A stretch of 6,938 bases of DNA. Origin: Acidobacteriota bacterium. GTDB taxonomy: Bacteria > Acidobacteriota > Terriglobia > Acidiferrales > UBA7541. The notes beneath the pieces were generated by a model. That model was not told where the DNA came from and searched no databases. It saw only the letters and a program-made list of their open reading frames with translations. The translations under genes and the position numbers were made by a program. This document shows, one piece after another, positions 6,333 through 6,938 of this stretch. Every line of letters starts with the position of its first letter. Within the stretch, counting starts at the first letter, position 1. The DNA lies in NCBI GenBank assembly GCA_003133505.1, contig PKXT01000059.1, positions 7,505-14,442 on the forward strand, read 5' to 3'.

Positions 6333-6938
6333 GTGAAGCTGCCCCTCCCCATAAAAGTAAAAACCGCATCCTTCAGACATTCTGAAGAAGATGCCCTGAG
6401 CACGTTCCCGTCGCAAATCGCTTGTCTAATTTGCGGCTTGCCTTCCCGGGCGCCCATTACGAGAAACGGAGGTCCGAAACAACCCAACTGGCTGCCCGCC
6501 GGAGTGGAGGAACAGATTCAGCGCCATCACCCCGAGTGGCGCGAAAAAGACGGCGCGTGCCCCGTGTGCATACAGCATGCTTTACTGCAAACGCTGCTGG
6601 AGCGGGGTGATGCCGCGCTTCACGAGAGCATTCAAACCGTATGGCCGCTCGATGCGGAGGCCGCCTTTGGCGCTCTGCCCACGCCTTTGCGAATGCATGG
6701 CGATCCGCGGTTCACAGGCCGCGGCGTCACCATGGCCATGATTGACGCGGCGTTCTACCCCCATCCTGATCTTATCCAGCCGCGCAACCGAATTCTCGCC
6801 TGGGCCGACGCCAGCCGCGCCCCTGTGCGATGCCGTTACTTCAACTCTTCGCAAACGCCCAAGTGGCCGGGCTGGGGTGACCTCCACCCCGCCCAGTGGC
6901 ACGGGATGATGACCAGCAGCTCAGCGGCGGGAAATGGT
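6333..6938 (+). CDS. S8 family (subtilisin-like) serine peptidase with N-terminal cysteine pairs, 3' end outside window
   Basis: The frame is open from 6273 (after TGA at 6270-6272) to the window end. With GTG 6333 as start, 202 residues are visible. An alternative start is TTG 6285, but that overlaps the promoter. Residues 1-30 are hydrophilic with no signal peptide. C31-LI-C34 and C76-PV-C79 form two CxxC pairs 41 residues apart, suggesting a zinc-ribbon-like region. Then comes FTGRGVTMAMIDAAFYPHPD with the probable catalytic Asp at D138, and WHGMMTSSSAAGNG with the probable catalytic His at H190. The Ser nucleophile would lie beyond the window. In most subtilases Asp is followed by S/T-G and His by G-T, whereas here it is D-A-A and H-G-M. 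The spacing of D and H and the HPDL and AAGNG contexts support the S8 fold. Lack of an export signal suggests an intracellular enzyme. The substrate is unknown. Confidence 0.8.
   Translation, partial: MKLPLPIKVKTASFRHSEEDALSTFPSQIACLICGLPSRAPITRNGGPKQPNWLPAGVEEQIQRHHPEWREKDGACPVCIQHALLQTLLERGDAALHESIQTVWPLDAEAAFGALPTPLRMHGDPRFTGRGVTMAMIDAAFYPHPDLIQPRNRILAWADASRAPVRCRYFNSSQTPKWPGWGDLHPAQWHGMMTSSSAAGNG

Noticed and set aside
6582..6902. Minus-strand frame opposite the S8 peptidase
   Set aside because: The plus strand encodes recognisable subtilase motifs over the same bases. The minus frame is Arg/Gly-rich without a family signature.
1..6938. CRISPR array, transposase, integrase or phage gene, toxin-antitoxin or defence cluster
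   Set aside because: Looking on both strands I found no regularly spaced repeats, terminal inverted repeats or characteristic proteins of these systems.

Overview
The window looks like chromosomal DNA from an acidobacterium (Acidobacteriota, probably Terriglobia-like). I infer this from the protein types: a PASTA-less Ser/Thr kinase with a Pro/Ala/Ser-rich extracytoplasmic tail, the C-terminal domain of a sortilin/BNR-repeat-type secreted protein, remnants of a secreted-protein type I associate with Acidobacteria, and an S8 peptidase with an N-terminal cysteine-pair region. No database search was possible, so the taxonomic assignment is inference.

Layout from left to right. Positions 3-566 (+) hold the 3' end of a large secreted protein gene that begins before the window. 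It converges on a decayed minus-strand gene (664-1455) that carries one frameshift and one internal deletion with a second frame change. Next upstream on the same strand, 88 nt away, is an intact membrane-anchored Ser/Thr protein kinase (1544-3265). About 590 bp of sparse sequence follow, with at best one small minus-strand ORF (3353-3544). A tRNA gene with anticodon CAU lies at 3854-3926 (-). A frameshifted gene for a probable secreted cysteine-containing protein covers 4189-4831 (-), followed by an intact anion transporter of the ArsB/NhaD-SLC13 (ion transporter) superfamily at 4960-6219 (-). Divergently from it, a gene for a subtilisin-like S8 peptidase starts near 6333 (+) and runs out of the window at 6938. 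A recognisable sigma70-type promoter sits in the divergent gap.

The genes do not form one pathway. The kinase could be co-transcribed with the decayed gene behind it, and the transporter with the frameshifted secreted-protein gene behind it (128 nt gap). The most striking general feature is gene decay: two of the minus-strand genes are broken, next to intact kinase, transporter and tRNA genes. I see no CRISPR array, insertion sequence, prophage gene, rRNA or convincing new multi-gene system. The items most worth a second look are the cysteine-pair subtilase, the uncharacterised helical tail of the kinase, and the two broken genes.
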